Below are positions 49,483 to 57,872 of a DNA stretch of 64,000 nucleotides, one piece after another. The DNA lies in the NCBI GenBank assembly GCA_963772975.1, contig CAVYZH010000010.1, forward strand, positions 620,001-684,000. The letters are read 5' to 3'. Every line of letters begins with the position of its first letter. Within the stretch, counting starts at the first letter, position 1. The position numbers and the translations under genes were made by a program. The notes below the pieces were generated by a model. That model was not told the origin of the DNA and made no database searches. It was given only the letters and a program-made list of their open reading frames with translations. Origin of the DNA: AC-32 sp963772975. Lineage in GTDB: Bacteria; Actinomycetota; Thermoleophilia; Gaiellales; Gaiellaceae.

Positions 49483-49836
49483 CTACATCGTCCCGATGGG
49501 ATGAACCTCGGCCGCCGGTGCGGGCTCCACGATCAGGGTCAGGCCCTCGATCGCCTGCACGACCGTCTCCTCACCGACGTCGGCGCCGGCCACGCACGTC
49601 GCCTCCCAGAGCTCACCGTTGATCCGCACCTGGCCGGTCGGGCGGCAGGCGGTCACGACCTCGGCCCGCTCGCCGATCATCGCCTCGGCTCCGGTCTGTG
49701 GTCGCCAACGTTTCGCGAGGCGGAGGCCCCAGACCACCTCCAGGACCTCGATCGAGGCCCCGCCCAGCACGACCAGCACGCTCCACGGATAGGGAACGAA
49801 GAAGAACGCCAGCAGAATCGAGAGCAGCAGTGCCAT
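49483..49836 (-). CDS. NfeD-like membrane protein
   Basis: 117 residues. Two membrane helices (MALLLSILLAFFFV and YPWSVLVVLGGASIEVLEVVWGLRL) are followed by a C-terminal beta barrel of the NfeD OB type (GERAEVVTACRPTGQVRINGELWEATC). NfeD proteins act with membrane proteases and stomatins; none is encoded here. ATG at 49836 is preferred over an ATG seven codons upstream. Same strand as the DUF7144 gene, 53 bases upstream of it. Confidence 0.8.
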   Translation of the reverse strand: MALLLSILLAFFFVPYPWSVLVVLGGASIEVLEVVWGLRLAKRWRPQTGAEAMIGERAEVVTACRPTGQVRINGELWEATCVAGADVGEETVVQAIEGLTLIVEPAPAAEVHPIGTM

Positions 49837-49954
49837 CCGACACGAGCCTAGACCCAACGCTGCTGGGCGCGTTCATCCAGATCGGACGATGCCCCCGGAC
49901 GCCGGTCGCCGGACGATTCCTCGTGCAGGTTCGCAAGCGAAAGGACGGTAAGCG

Positions 49955-50104
49955 ATGAGGATGCGAAGGCGCCGCCCGCTGATGCGGGCGACCATGGTCG
50001 GCGGGGTGGCCTACCACGCCGGCAAGAAGGTTCAGGAAGGTCGTGACGACGACGCCGCACAGGACGCGCCAATCGAGAAACCCCTGGCCTCGGCGAAGCC
50101 ATGA
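49955..50104 (+). CDS. 49-residue basic protein
   Basis: A small gene with an Arg-rich head (MRMRRRRPLMRATMVGG), a short glycine-rich hydrophobic segment and an acidic tail. Small proteins with an RRRPLMR-type start occur near stress membrane genes in Actinomycetota. The start has AAAGGACGG upstream, and the stop overlaps the next start (ATGA), supporting translation. Function unknown. Confidence 0.6.
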   Translation: MRMRRRRPLMRATMVGGVAYHAGKKVQEGRDDDAAQDAPIEKPLASAKP

Positions 50105-50544
50105 CCGGAAAGTCCGACTTCACTCCAGAAGAGTGGGACCTCGTGCGCGAGGGCCCGCCGACCGCCGCGATGGTGGCCATGACTGCCGAGCGAGGCGGCA
50201 CCTTCCGCGAGTCCTGGGCCCTCGCCAAGGCTTACACGGAGGCCAGGAAGGAGCATGGCGAGAGCGAGCTGCTCGACGCGCTCGCGAGCGAGAAGCCGGA
50301 CCTCAAGCGCTACAAGACGCCGGAAGAGCTCGACGCACAGGGCCTCGGCAGACTGACGGAGGCGGTCAACTTGCTCGAACAGAAGGCGACCGCCGCCGAG
50401 GTGGAGGCCTACCGGAAGTTCGCACTGGACGTCGCGGAGCGGGTCGCCGCGGCGCACAAGGAAGGCGGCCAGCCGGTCAGCGACGCCGAGCGCGCCGCGA
50501 TCGAGCGGGTCGAGGCGAGCCTCTACCCGTCGGGCTCGGAGTAG
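50101..50544 (+). CDS. Helical protein of unknown function
   Basis: 147 residues, nearly all helical and charged. FTPEEWDLVREGPPTAAMVAMTAERGGTFRESWALAKAYTEAR leads into a long predicted helix pair (AVNLLEQKATAAEVEAYRKFALDVAERVAAAHKEGG). The pattern is seen in conserved but uncharacterised actinobacterial proteins. Translationally coupled to the 49-residue protein upstream. Its 3' end overlaps the convergent RDD gene by 22 bases. Confidence 0.7.
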   Translation: MTGKSDFTPEEWDLVREGPPTAAMVAMTAERGGTFRESWALAKAYTEARKEHGESELLDALASEKPDLKRYKTPEELDAQGLGRLTEAVNLLEQKATAAEVEAYRKFALDVAERVAAAHKEGGQPVSDAERAAIERVEASLYPSGSE

Positions 50545-51371
50545 ACGACCTCGGTGCCGGCAACCAGGTCGGGTAGGCCGCGCCGACGCTGGTCGAAGAG
50601 CATCGGCAGGTAGCCGGCGAAGAACGGCACGATCGAGATCCACGTGGTGAGCGCGCGGACGATCGCGCGGCCGACCCCCGGCGGCCCGCCCGAGCCGACG
50701 CGCAGGCGCACTCGCAGCAGCTGCATCCCGGGAGTGCGACCTGCGGCGCTCCAGAAGATCACCAGATAGGTCCCGCCGACCAGCACCCAGCCGGCCCCGA
50801 GCAGCGCGCCGACGAGCCAGGTAGGACGCAGGGTGCCGACGAGCGAGGAGATCAGGGCGACGAACCCCGAGATCGCGGTGTAGACGACGACGATCAGCAG
50901 CGCGTCTACGGTCAGGGCGAGCGCGCGGGTGGCCACGCCCGCGTACGGCGTCGCGCCCGCAGGCCGGCGGCCGATCCGGCCGTCGAGACCTCGGGCCCAG
51001 CGGCGCACCTCTGCAGCGAGCTCCTCCACGAATCCCGTCGTCTGCCGGGCGACCGCCTCTCGCACCTCGCGGCTGGCGGCGATCTCGCGGACCGCCCGCC
51101 GGAGCTCCGGGCTCGCCACGACCCGATCGACGAGCTCGCTCGTCCGCGGGCTGGCGAGCGCATCGTCGACCATGCGGTCGAGCGCGCCGGTCCGCGCGAG
51201 CTCCTCCACCATTCGCTCCACCACGCGGTACTCAACGAGCGAGTCCACGAGCTCCTCGGGGAACGACTCCGCGAGGGCCGATTCGAGCGGACCCCGGGAG
51301 GCCCGCGCCGCGACGCGGGCCGGGTAGAAGGCCAGCCGGCCGGCGGCTCCGAAGCGGGAACGTCTACTCAC
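50523..51371 (-). CDS. RDD-family membrane protein
   Basis: 282 residues. A helical soluble N-terminal half (about 1-140) with repeated VD/LR pattern (DRMVDDALASPRTSELVDRVVASPELRRAVREIA) precedes an RDD domain (about 150-280): ATRALALTVDALLIVVVYTAISG with the Arg and first Asp, WSAAGRTPGMQLLRVRL, and LPMLFDQRRRGLPDLVAGTEVV with the second acidic residue. RDD proteins are implicated in Na+/H+ transport and envelope function. GTG start with GGGAG site. Function of the N-terminal half unknown. Confidence 0.88.
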   Translation of the reverse strand: MSRRSRFGAAGRLAFYPARVAARASRGPLESALAESFPEELVDSLVEYRVVERMVEELARTGALDRMVDDALASPRTSELVDRVVASPELRRAVREIAASREVREAVARQTTGFVEELAAEVRRWARGLDGRIGRRPAGATPYAGVATRALALTVDALLIVVVYTAISGFVALISSLVGTLRPTWLVGALLGAGWVLVGGTYLVIFWSAAGRTPGMQLLRVRLRVGSGGPPGVGRAIVRALTTWISIVPFFAGYLPMLFDQRRRGLPDLVAGTEVVYSEPDG

Positions 51372-51381
51372 ACGTCTCCCA

Positions 51382-51615
51382 TCAACAGCCCACTGAAAGC
51401 GTCTCGCCCACGCGCCCAACGCTCGCACGCGTGGCCACCCGCTGGATCATCCCAACCGGACGATGCGGCGCCCAGGCCGCCTGCAGGAAGACCCGCTCGC
51501 GGATGTCGTCACCGCGCGCGGCGATCGAGCCGAGCTCGTAGAGGAACTCGAACCAGCGCAGGTCGACTCCGGCGGCCTCTCGGATCGACAGCGCCGGTGT
51601 CCAGGGCTCTGCCAT
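51382..51615 (-). CDS. 77-residue hypothetical protein
   Basis: 77 residues with the composition of a real protein (SIREAAGVDLRWFEFLYELGSIAARGDDI, then VFLQAAWAPHRPVGMIQ). ATG at 51615 follows GAGGTG at short spacing. It lies 11 bases upstream of the RDD gene start on the same strand, so the two may be cotranscribed. No family recognised. Confidence 0.5.
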   Translation of the reverse strand: MAEPWTPALSIREAAGVDLRWFEFLYELGSIAARGDDIRERVFLQAAWAPHRPVGMIQRVATRASVGRVGETLSVGC

Positions 51616-51733
51616 CACCTCAGTCTGCCGCCAGAACCCGATGTGAAACCGGCCTCGGTTCACCCAGAAAGGGCGATGACCCGAGCAGGGCTCGGCACGG
51701 AAACTGCCCCTGACTCCTTTGGAAGGAAGTGCC

Positions 51734-51970
51734 ATGGCTGAGCCCGCGAGGCCGATCCAGCGCAGCGTCCTGCCGATTCGAGAGCGCGAGCACCTCGGCG
51801 TCACGACGTTTGACGCCAAGAGCCCGGATACGAGCTTCCCGCCGATCGAGCCGCTGCGGCCGTCCGAGGGGGCGCCGAACGTGCTCGTCGTGCTGATCGA
51901 CGACGCGGAGGACAGCGACCACCTGATCACGGCGGACGAGCGGCTGAAGATCGCGATGGCCCGGCAGTAG
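51734..51970 (+). pseudogene. Arylsulfatase remnant with large internal deletion
   Basis: A 78-residue frame whose first 57 residues match the start of type I arylsulfatases: GVTTFDAKSPDTSFPPIEPLRPSEGAPNVLVVLIDD, ending at the first metal-binding Asp pair. The catalytic core, including the Cys/Ser modified to formylglycine, is missing; the last 18 residues (LITADERLKIAMARQ) resemble the C-terminal end of the same family. So it looks like a gene that lost more than 600 codons but kept its ends, with an intact GGAAGGAAG ribosome site. It lies 1.5 kb from a sulfatase-maturase-like gene. Confidence 0.55.
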
Positions 51971-52153
51971 GTGGAGCGGATCATCGTCACGATCCAGGGG
52001 CCTGGCTTCCAGGACTTCGAGGAGATGGAGGTCGACCGGCTGCCCGAGGAAGGGGAGCTCATCTCCACCAAGTACGACAGCTGCGTCGTGACCAGCGTCG
52101 AGCTGACGCCCGACAGCGACTTCCTCGGAAAAGTCGTCTGCCGGCTGCCGTAG
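51971..52153 (+). CDS. 60-residue hypothetical protein
   Basis: A compact beta-rich protein (RIIVTIQGPGFQDFEEMEVDRLPEEGELISTKYDSCVVTSVELTPDSDFLGKVVCRLP in short segments) with two Cys. The GTG start directly follows the stop of the sulfatase remnant, so it depends on the same transcript. It ends five bases before a convergent amidotransferase gene. No family recognised; the alternating hydrophobic pattern suggests a small barrel. Confidence 0.65.
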   Translation: MERIIVTIQGPGFQDFEEMEVDRLPEEGELISTKYDSCVVTSVELTPDSDFLGKVVCRLP

Positions 52154-52157
52154 CGGG

Positions 52158-53012
52158 CTAGCTCGCCCGCGCCGCGCCGACGGCGTCCGAAATCGGCGCG
52201 AACGGGTGCATCTCGTCCTGGCCGGGCTGGATCACTCCGTACGACGCCTCAGGGACTTCGTTCCAGACCCCGGGCAGGTCGCCGAGTGGCTCGGAGACAA
52301 CGAGCCGGGACTCGTCGTCGAGCCCTTGGATCTCCTCGTTCTCCGGATAGAGCTCGCGAAGCGTGCGGAGGTCGGTGCTAAAGAAGAGCGAGCGCGAGTC
52401 TCCCTGACTCGAATACCTGAACGCCCAGATGCACTCGCCGTCGGTGGTCGCGATCGTGCCCTGGAACGGGAACTCGACGCCGTGCTCGCGACCCGTCGAC
52501 TCGACGAGGCCAATGGTGCGCGCCACCGCCTGCGGCGGATCGTCCTTGAGCCCAAAGGTCAGCGCGAGGTGGAACATCAGCTCGGTGTCCGTCGTGCCCT
52601 CGATCTCCGGGTACAGCGACGGGTCGACGGCGAGCACGAGGTCACGCTTGATGTCGTGCAAACCGTCGATGAAGCCGTTGTGCATGAAGAGCCAGTTCCC
52701 GTTGCGGAAGGGGTGGCAATTCGTCTGCTGGACCGGCGAGCCGGTCGAGGCCCGGATGTGCGCGAACACGAGCCCCGAGCTGATGTGGCCGGAGAGCTCG
52801 CGCAGGTTGCGGTCGTTCCAGGCCGGCTCGATGCTGCGGAACACACCTGGTGTGTCCTGCTTGCCGTACCAGCCGACGCCGAAGCCGTCCCCGTTCGTCT
52901 CCTCTGCCCCGAGCCTGGAGTGGAGGCTCTGGACGATCAGCGAGTTCTGCCGGTCGTAGAGCAGCCACTTGAGCAGCACGGGCGAACCGGAATATGCGAG
53001 CCAACGGCAGAT
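52158..53012 (-). CDS. Class II glutamine amidotransferase with apparent ATC start
   Basis: 284 residues of the GATase_6/YafJ-EgtC type. The N-terminal nucleophile Cys2 (CRWLAYSGSPVLLKWLLYD), GDGFGVGWYG, FAHIRASTGSPVQQTNCHPF and WLFMHNGFIDG are all present. These Ntn hydrolases release ammonia from Gln-type amide bonds; EgtC members act on ergothioneine precursors. The codon before Cys2 is ATC, where an initiator is required for the Cys to become N-terminal. The frame is open further upstream, but that would bury the nucleophile. Confidence 0.88.
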   Translation of the reverse strand: MCRWLAYSGSPVLLKWLLYDRQNSLIVQSLHSRLGAEETNGDGFGVGWYGKQDTPGVFRSIEPAWNDRNLRELSGHISSGLVFAHIRASTGSPVQQTNCHPFRNGNWLFMHNGFIDGLHDIKRDLVLAVDPSLYPEIEGTTDTELMFHLALTFGLKDDPPQAVARTIGLVESTGREHGVEFPFQGTIATTDGECIWAFRYSSQGDSRSLFFSTDLRTLRELYPENEEIQGLDDESRLVVSEPLGDLPGVWNEVPEASYGVIQPGQDEMHPFAPISDAVGAARAS

Positions 53013-53126
53013 GCCGTGATCTTCGCTGCTGGGAAAACGGGCCGCCTCATCCTGTTTGGACGATGCCGCGAAACGGGCGGCGCGGGAGGTTGGACGCAGC
53101 AATGACCGCGACCAAGGAGACCTTCA

Positions 53127-53384
53127 GTGCTCGCAGTTCTGGCAAAGACCGACTATCCGTTCCTGGACATCGTGTGGACGATGTTCATCTTCTTCGCCTT
53201 CGTCATCTGGATCTGGCTCCTGATCATGGTCCTGGCGGACAACTTCGCCCGTCGCGACCAGTCGGGTTGGGCGAAGGCGGGATGGACGGTGTTCGTGATC
53301 TTCCTCCCGTTGATCGGCGTGCTGGTGTACATGATCGCCAGGCCGCCCGAAGACCGGACGGTGATGACACGCACCGTCTCGTGA
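53127..53384 (+). CDS. PLD-nuclease N-terminal-type small membrane protein
   Basis: 85 residues, GTG start with AAGGAG upstream. Two membrane helices (YPFLDIVWTMFIFFAFVIWIWLLIMVLADNF and GWTVFVIFLPLIGVLVYMIARP) connected by a basic loop, the PLDc_N pattern of short actinobacterial membrane proteins. Function unknown. Confidence 0.85.
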   Translation: MLAVLAKTDYPFLDIVWTMFIFFAFVIWIWLLIMVLADNFARRDQSGWAKAGWTVFVIFLPLIGVLVYMIARPPEDRTVMTRTVS

Positions 53385-53456
53385 TCCCCTGAGACCCGTC
53401 CGGCGCTGGCGGCTCTGGGGACGGCGCCGGACGGGCGGGGGCCGAACGGAAGGACG

Positions 53457-54812
53457 ATGACCGTCTTGGAGACACCGCGAGGGCATGCGGAGGGCGAGCA
53501 GCTCGGCGCGCCGCCCTCGTTCCACCTGCTCGCGAAGCCGACCGGTGCGGTCTGCAACCTCGACTGCAGCTACTGCTTCTTCCTCTCGAAGGAGATGCTC
53601 TATCCGGGTAGCCGCTTCCGGATGGCGGACGAGCTGCTCGAGGAGTACCTGCGGCAGCTGATCGAGGCGCACGCGCGCGTCCCCGAAGTGACGATCGCGT
53701 GGCAGGGAGGGGAGCCGACCCTGATGGGGCTCGACTTCTTCCGGCGCTCCGTCGAGCTGGCCGACCGATACCTGCGGCCGGGGCAGCGCGCGGCCTACAC
53801 GATCCAGACGAACGCCACGCTGCTCGACGAGGAGTGGGCCGACTTCTTTCGGGAGCACGCCTTCCTCGTCGGCGTGTCCGTCGACGGGCCGCGCGAGCTC
53901 CACAACGCGTACCGCGTCGACAAAGGCGGAAAGGGCAGCTTCGACAGCGTCGTGCGCGGGCTCGACGCGCTGCGATCGGCTGGAGTCGACTGGAACGCCC
54001 TGACCACGATCCACGCGGCGAACGCCGATCGGGGCCGCGAGGTCTACTGCTTCCTGCGAGACGAGCTCGAGGCGCGCTTCGTCCAGTTCATCCCGATCAT
54101 CGAGCGCGTCGCCGGCGAGGAGGCCGGCTCGTGGACGTCGTGGCGCGACCGGCCGCTCTACGTGCAGGAGGGCCATGCCGTCACCGACCGCTCGGTCACC
54201 GGCGAGCAATACGGCCGCTTTCTGATCGACGTCTTCGAGGAGTGGGTGCGCCGCGACGTGGGCGAGGTGTACGTGCAGATGTTCGACGTCGCGCTCGCCA
54301 ACTGGGTCGGCGAGCCGCCGAGCCTCTGCGTCCACTCCGAGACCTGCGGGCTGGCGCTCGCGCTCGAGCACACCGGCGACGTCTACTCCTGCGACCACTT
54401 CGTCGAGCCGGAGCACAAGCTCGGGAACATCCGCATGACCAACCTGCTCGACCTGGTCGACTCGCCGCAGCAGCGGCAGTTCGGGCTCGACAAGCGCGAG
54501 ACGCTCCCGCAGTACTGCCTCGACTGCGACGTGCGCTTCGCGTGCCACGGCGGCTGCCCGAAGGACCGCTTCATCGCGACGCCTGACGGCGAGCCGGGCC
54601 TGAACTACCTCTGCGCCGGCTTCAAGGCGTTCTTCCACCACGTCGACGGGCCGATGCGGACGATGGCGGCGCTGCTGGCCGAAGACCGCGCGCCCGCGGA
54701 GATCGTCGACCTGTACGCGGCGGCCGACGCCCGGCGCGGCCGCAACGAGCCCTGCACGTGCGGCAGCGGCAGGAAGTGGAAGCGCTGCCACGGCGCCGAG
54801 GTCGTGTCGTGA
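53457..54812 (+). CDS. Anaerobic sulfatase-maturase-like radical SAM enzyme
   Basis: 451 residues. The radical SAM cluster motif CNLDCSYC (Cys33, 37, 40) and WQGGEPTLMG open a TIM barrel; the C-terminal SPASM region has CGLALALEHTGDVYSCDHFVEPEHKLGNI and YCLDCDVRFACHGGCPKDRF for two further clusters. This is the anSME layout, which converts Cys/Ser of sulfatases to formylglycine. A SEC-C zinc motif is fused at the very end (EPCTCGSGRKWKRCH). Its natural partner here is the gutted arylsulfatase at 51734. ATG after GGAAGGACG; the stop overlaps the flippase-like gene (GTGA). Confidence 0.93.
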   Translation: MTVLETPRGHAEGEQLGAPPSFHLLAKPTGAVCNLDCSYCFFLSKEMLYPGSRFRMADELLEEYLRQLIEAHARVPEVTIAWQGGEPTLMGLDFFRRSVELADRYLRPGQRAAYTIQTNATLLDEEWADFFREHAFLVGVSVDGPRELHNAYRVDKGGKGSFDSVVRGLDALRSAGVDWNALTTIHAANADRGREVYCFLRDELEARFVQFIPIIERVAGEEAGSWTSWRDRPLYVQEGHAVTDRSVTGEQYGRFLIDVFEEWVRRDVGEVYVQMFDVALANWVGEPPSLCVHSETCGLALALEHTGDVYSCDHFVEPEHKLGNIRMTNLLDLVDSPQQRQFGLDKRETLPQYCLDCDVRFACHGGCPKDRFIATPDGEPGLNYLCAGFKAFFHHVDGPMRTMAALLAEDRAPAEIVDLYAAADARRGRNEPCTCGSGRKWKRCHGAEVVS

Positions 54813-55899
54813 GCGAAGCCGCGACCGCGCCGGTCCCCGAGTCCTCGGGGCGCTCCCGCCTGTGGCGGTTGCTGTTCTGGGCGATCTTGATCGTCGTGAT
54901 CGCAGCCGCCGCCGACCTGCTCGGCTGGAACATCCGCGGCTGGTTCTCCGACCTCTGGGACACGCTCAGCGACGATCTCGGCTGCGTACATCGTCGCGGG
55001 GGTCGCACTGAAGACCGTCCAGACGAGCCCTGACCGCGTTCGCCTGGTACGCGATCCTGCGCTACGCGTATCCGACGACGAGCTTCAAGGTCGTGCTCGC
55101 CTGCTACGCGATCTCGGTGGCGCTGAACGGGTTCCTGCCGGCGAATATCGGGACCTTCGTGATGCTGCTGATGTTCACCACGATCATCGCCGGCGCGACC
55201 TTCTCGGGCGTGCTCGGCGCCTACGTCGTCGAGAAGATCTTCTTCACGCTCAGCGGCGCCTTTACCTACCTCTACCTCTTCCTCTCAGTCAGCGGCTCGT
55301 TCGACGTCAAGTTCGCCTTCGTGCACGAGCGCCCGTGGGCGACCGCGATCCTGCTGCTCGGCGGCGCCTTCCTGATCTACCTGGTCCTTCGCGCGTTCTG
55401 GCCGAAGGTCGTCCACTGGTGGGACGACGCGAAGGAAGGCGGCGGCATCCTGAAGGAGCCGCGGAAGTACTTCGTTCGCGTCTTCTGCCCGTCGCTGCTC
55501 GCGTGGATCGCCAGCCTCGGCGTGATGGCGGTCTTCCTCGCCGCCTACGACATCCCCGTCAGCTTCGACACGCTGATGCGGCTCGCCGGCGGCAACTCGA
55601 TCGCCAACGTCACCTCGGTCACCCCGGGCGGCGCGGGGGTCAACCAGGCGTTCAACGTCGCCTCGCTGAACGGGATCACCAACGCGACGACCGCGACCGC
55701 CTACTCGGTTGCCCAGCAGCTCGTGACGACGGCCTGGAACATCCTGTTCGCGATCGCGCTGGTGGTCTGGGTCTTCGGCTGGACCGGCGGCAAGGAGCTC
55801 GTGGGGAGCTCCTATGCGGACGCGAAGACCAAGGCCGCCGAGCAGAAGGCCGCCCGTTCCGAGCGGAAAGAGGCCAAGCGGGCGGCGAAGCATGCGTGA
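54809..55899 (+). pseudogene. Flippase-like (UPF0104/LPG-synthase TM) protein with two frameshifts
   Basis: About 362 residues after two single-base corrections. The first part (RLLFWAILIVVIAAAADLLGWNIRGWFSDLWDTLS) breaks at about 54970, continues as TISAAYIVAGVALKTVQTS, and breaks again near 55032 into LTAFAWYAILRYAYPTTSFKVVLACYAISVALNGFLPANIG. The remainder is intact: GVLGAYVVEKIFFTLSG, GGNSIANVTSVTPGGAGVNQAF, a membrane helix and a Lys-rich tail. The family has six to eight membrane helices and moves or presents lipid-linked substrates. The span (1091) is two over a multiple of three. GTG start overlaps the maturase stop. Confidence 0.8.
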
Positions 55900-55917
55900 G
55901 CCGACGGTCTAGGCCGC

Positions 55918-56589
55918 TTGGGCTGGATCGACACCGAGCTGGCGCTGACCGCGCTAGCAGCGATGCTCTCGCCGACAACGCTGACCTTCTCGGTGCTCGT
56001 CCTCGTCCTCAGCGACCGGCCTTTCCGGACGGGGATCTGGTTCTACCTGGGCGCGCTCGGCGCGACGCTCGGGATCGGGATCGTCGCCGCCTTCGTGCTG
56101 GGGAATGCGGCCGCCTCGCACACGCCGAGCACGCCGAAGACTTGGGTCGCGGTCCTGGATGTGGTGCTCGCGGTCGGCCTGCTCGCGCTGGTCGTCGTGG
56201 TGCTGCGGCGGCCCCCCAACCCCGACCGGACCGCGGGCATGATCACGCAGGTGCAGAAGGTGGCCTCGTCGCCGATCGTCGCGATCCTCGGCGCCGGCGC
56301 CGCCCTTGCCAACCCGGGTGCGTTCATCCCGATCGCGCTGAAGGACATCTCCGAGCTGAATCCGAGCGCGACTCAGTACATCGTCGACTGGCTCTTCTTC
56401 TCGCTGGTCTCGCTGCTGCCGTTGGCGACGGCCCTCGCGCTGCTGCTCGTCGCCCCGGACTGGACGCGCCGCGTGCTCGGTTCCGTCCGCATCTGGCTGG
56501 AGCACAACGTACGCAACGTCGCCGTGGTGCTCGTCGTGCTGATCGCTCTCTCGCTGCTGCGGAACGGGATCGCCGGGCTGACCGCCTGA
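55918..56589 (+). CDS. GAP-family (Sap) membrane exporter protein
   Basis: 223 residues, TTG start. Six membrane helices with the GAP/Sap pattern: LALTALAAMLSPTTLTFSVLVLVLSDRPFRTG, WFYLGALGATLGIGIVAAFVLG, and a central acidic/basic loop. Homologues in mycobacteria export peptidoglycolipids or sulfolipids. It follows the flippase-like gene after 18 bases and likely works with it. A second GAP protein is at 61767. Confidence 0.85.
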   Translation: MGWIDTELALTALAAMLSPTTLTFSVLVLVLSDRPFRTGIWFYLGALGATLGIGIVAAFVLGNAAASHTPSTPKTWVAVLDVVLAVGLLALVVVVLRRPPNPDRTAGMITQVQKVASSPIVAILGAGAALANPGAFIPIALKDISELNPSATQYIVDWLFFSLVSLLPLATALALLLVAPDWTRRVLGSVRIWLEHNVRNVAVVLVVLIALSLLRNGIAGLTA

Positions 56590-56646
56590 GAGTTCGTCCA
56601 GAGAGGGTGATGCACCGCCGGGCGGAAGCTGAGTAGGGTTGCGCGT

Positions 56647-57195
56647 GTGAAGCTGGCACTCGCCCCTCTCGCGCTCGCAGTCGTGCTGGTCGCCGGCTGC
56701 GGTGGAGGCGGCTCGTCCTCCAGCAGCTCCTCGCCGTCGCCGCAGGACTGGGCGAACGGCCTCTGCTCGGCGATCACGACCTGGTCGGACTCGGTCAAGA
56801 CGGCGGGCGAGTCGCTCAAGGGCGGCAATCTCTCGAAGGACGGCCTCCAGACCGCGACGAAGGAGATCAAGTCCGCCACGAACACGTTCGCCGACGACCT
56901 GAAGGGCCTCGGCAAGCCCAATACCGACGCCGGCCAGCAGGCGAAGGACGCGATCGACCAGCTCTCGGACGAGGTCAAGACCGACGTTGACCAGCTTCAG
57001 AGCGCGGTCGACAAGTCCGCGGGCTCGGGCGCGAGGGGTGCCGCGACCGCTGCCTCGGGCATCGCAACTACGCTCTCGACGATGAGCACCCAGATCGCCT
57101 CGGCCGCCTCCAAGCTCCAGCAGGCCGACGCGAAGGGCGAGCTCGAGCAGGGCTTCCGGGACGCCCCGGCCTGCAAGAGCCTCAGTTCGGGCTAG
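56647..57195 (+). CDS. Helical lipoprotein
   Basis: 182 residues, GTG start. Signal peptide with lipobox VAGC at about residue 18, a Gly/Ser spacer, then a long all-helical region (DWANGLCSAITTWSDSVKTAGESL, LSDEVKTDVDQLQSAVDKSAGS). The single Cys pair (LCSA near 40, ACKS near the end) could form a disulfide. Likely an antiparallel helical bundle on the outer membrane face. It overlaps the convergent channel gene by four bases. Unknown function. Confidence 0.78.
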   Translation: MKLALAPLALAVVLVAGCGGGGSSSSSSSPSPQDWANGLCSAITTWSDSVKTAGESLKGGNLSKDGLQTATKEIKSATNTFADDLKGLGKPNTDAGQQAKDAIDQLSDEVKTDVDQLQSAVDKSAGSGARGAATAASGIATTLSTMSTQIASAASKLQQADAKGELEQGFRDAPACKSLSSG

Positions 57196-57872
57196 CGCTT
57201 TGGGTCGCGCCCGCGCATGCGCGAGACGAGCACTGCGATCACCGTCACCAGGTACAGCTGGCCGAAGAGCGCCTCGACGATCGCGAGCGTCCGCCCGAGC
57301 TCGTGGGCCGGCGTGTAGTCGCCGTACCCGAGCGTCGCCAGCGTGACGAAGCTGAAGTAGAGCCGCAGCGAGCGTGTCCCGTCGGTGCCCTGGGCGAAGA
57401 AGTCGCTCGAGCCTATGACCGCGATCGCGCCGTAGAGGAAGACGAACAGCAGGCCGATAAGGACGTAGACGCAGACGGCCCCCGTGACCGCCTTCACGTT
57501 TGCCTCGCCCTGGTCGATGATGCCGAGCGCCACCGTCAGGATCGTGGCCAGGGTCAGGACGCCCGCGAGGATCAGCACGACCGCCTCGAAGAAGGTGCCG
57601 CCGAAGATCAGGAGCGCGAAGGCCGAAGCCATAGCGAGCGCCAACAGGCCTATGCTGATCCTCGAGTCGGCCTGGGCGACACCAGACGTCCAGAGGGCCG
57701 TCACCAGCGTCAGGCTCTGGAGCAGCACGAGCGTGCTGTCGGCCCAATCGCTGTTCGGGGCCACGGACGTGAAGACGAAGACGACGATGACCAGCCCGAG
57801 CACAAGCCCGTAGCTGTGGGCGGCGCGGAGGCGGGCAACGCGCATGCCCCGGGTCTGCAATGCCGTGCTCAC
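57192..57872 (-). CDS. Potassium channel family membrane protein
   Basis: 226 residues. Four or more helices (about 15-115) precede a pore module: a helix, the TLATLGYGDYTP pore loop carrying the K+ filter GYGD near 189, and a last helix (VEALFGQLYLVTVIAVLV). A six-helix-like topology without a clear voltage-sensor Arg ladder, so it is probably a leak or ligand-gated K+ channel. The GTG at 57872 overlaps the stop of the upstream fusion gene (GTGA), so the two are co-expressed. Confidence 0.88.
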   Translation of the reverse strand: MSTALQTRGMRVARLRAAHSYGLVLGLVIVVFVFTSVAPNSDWADSTLVLLQSLTLVTALWTSGVAQADSRISIGLLALAMASAFALLIFGGTFFEAVVLILAGVLTLATILTVALGIIDQGEANVKAVTGAVCVYVLIGLLFVFLYGAIAVIGSSDFFAQGTDGTRSLRLYFSFVTLATLGYGDYTPAHELGRTLAIVEALFGQLYLVTVIAVLVSRMRGRDPKR

